From contig JAJBVR010000207.1 of assembly GCA_020859725.1 (NCBI GenBank), positions 1-6,351 on the forward strand: a DNA stretch of 6,351 nt, read 5' to 3'. The position numbers and the translations under genes are program-made. The notes under the pieces are model-generated. The model did not search any database, was not told the DNA's origin, and was given only the letters and a program-made list of their open reading frames with translations. How positions within the stretch are numbered: the first letter of the stretch is position 1; every line of letters starts with the position of its first letter. This document shows, in pieces, positions 5,745 through 6,351 of the stretch. This DNA is from Clostridiales bacterium. GTDB lineage: Bacteria > Bacillota > Clostridia > Oscillospirales > Acutalibacteraceae.

Positions 5745-6351
5745 ATGGAACAGTTAAATTATAAATTAGAGGTGTTTGAAGGTCCTATGGATTTGCTTTT
5801 GCACCTTATAAATAAGCACAAACTGAATATAAATGATATTCCTATTGCCGAGCTTGTTAATCAATATCTTGATTATGTGCGCTTAATGGAAAACGCCGAT
5901 TTTGAAATCGCAGGCGATTTTCTTGAGATGGCCGCAAGGCTGATTTATATCAAAACCGTATCTCTGCTTCCGCGCCATGAGGAGGCAGAGGAATTAAAAC
6001 GTGAATTAACAGGCGAACTGATTGAGTACCGCGATTGTAAGCTGATGGCACTAAAATTAAGCGCGCGTACAGATGGATTTAACAGTTTTGTAAGAGAGCC
6101 GCAAAGCGGATATGTTAATTATGATTACGAACGTTTTCACGAAGGGGAGGAACTTCTGAGCGCCTATATTTCCGCTGCCGGAAGGGCGCAGAGAAAGCTG
6201 CCGCCGCCTATCGAATCGTTTAAGGCCATTGTGGCAAGAAAATTTGTTAATGTGGCTTCAAAAATTTCTGCGCTTATCAAAAAGCTGCAAAGCGGTAAAA
6301 AGGTTAAATTTCTAAATCTTCTTGAAGACTCGCAATCAAAAAGCGATATAG
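5745..6351 (+). CDS. scpA: Segregation and condensation protein A (ScpA), 3' end missing
   Basis: ScpA is the kleisin subunit of the SMC-ScpA-ScpB condensin, which organises and helps segregate the chromosome. The frame is open from the ATG at 5745 to the window end and yields 202 residues. About 250 are expected, so roughly the last 50, including the C-terminal winged helix that binds the SMC head, are outside. The N-terminal SMC-neck-binding region shows the hallmark FEGPMDLLLHLI (11-22), then DIPIAELVNQYLDYV (31-45) and FLEMAARLIYIKTVSLLP (59-76). The middle part (about 115-150) is the expected ScpB-binding linker. The start lies 2 bases after the protease stop, with only a poor GGG (5734-5736) as a ribosome binding site, so translational coupling is likely. 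scpB would be expected just downstream. Confidence 0.94.
   Translation, partial: MEQLNYKLEVFEGPMDLLLHLINKHKLNINDIPIAELVNQYLDYVRLMENADFEIAGDFLEMAARLIYIKTVSLLPRHEEAEELKRELTGELIEYRDCKLMALKLSARTDGFNSFVREPQSGYVNYDYERFHEGEELLSAYISAAGRAQRKLPPPIESFKAIVARKFVNVASKISALIKKLQSGKKVKFLNLLEDSQSKSDI

Larger units (their letters stand above)
2..6351 (+). other. Probable single transcription unit across the window
   Basis: All seven genes point the same way, with gaps of 3, 16, 4, -4, 16 and 2 bases. None of the gaps holds a hairpin with a T-run, and none has room for a full promoter. Transcription therefore probably enters from upstream and continues past the right edge. Internal promoters within coding sequence cannot be excluded. 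Confidence 0.6.

Noticed and set aside
1..6351. Defence system, prophage, mobile element or CRISPR array
   Set aside because: No transposase, integrase, phage or nuclease motifs, no direct-repeat arrays and no attachment-like repeats are visible. The content is signalling and housekeeping genes.

Overview
This AT-rich window is a tightly packed run of seven genes, all on the + strand and all separated by 16 bases or fewer, or overlapping. Two genes are cut by the window edges. The proteins look like those of a low-GC Gram-positive anaerobe of the class Clostridia, probably near the Ruminococcaceae/Oscillospiraceae. That placement is inferred from gene order (two-component pair, DUF1385, prmC, site-2 protease, scpA), from Shine-Dalgarno sites of the AAGGAG type, and from family resemblance. 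No rRNA or other phylogenetic marker is present to prove it.

The left part (2-982) is the 3' end of a gene for an Asp/Asn/Ser/Tyr-rich, probably exported protein. It carries calcium-loop-like D-x-[DNS]-x-[DN]-G-x-x-E motifs at an almost regular interval, which suggests a beta-propeller. It is followed 3 bases later by an OmpR/PhoB-type response regulator (986-1699) and a HAMP-containing membrane sensor histidine kinase (1716-3251). These two form a complete two-component system. The propeller-like protein may be part of the same signalling unit, but that is only inferred from position.

The right part holds housekeeping genes: a DUF1385 (YqhQ-like) membrane protein (3256-4224); the release-factor glutamine methyltransferase PrmC (4221-5048), which starts inside the DUF1385 stop codon; a compact M50-family site-2 protease (5065-5742); and the start of scpA (5745 to the window end), the kleisin subunit of the SMC condensin.

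No intergenic space is large enough for a convincing promoter or terminator, so the whole window can be read as one transcription unit entered from upstream. I see no RNA gene, mobile element, CRISPR array or phage gene. I found no clear new biological system. The observations most worth a second look are the regular repeat in the first gene, the uncharacterised DUF1385 protein coupled to prmC without an adjacent prfA, and the site-2 protease set directly before the condensin gene.
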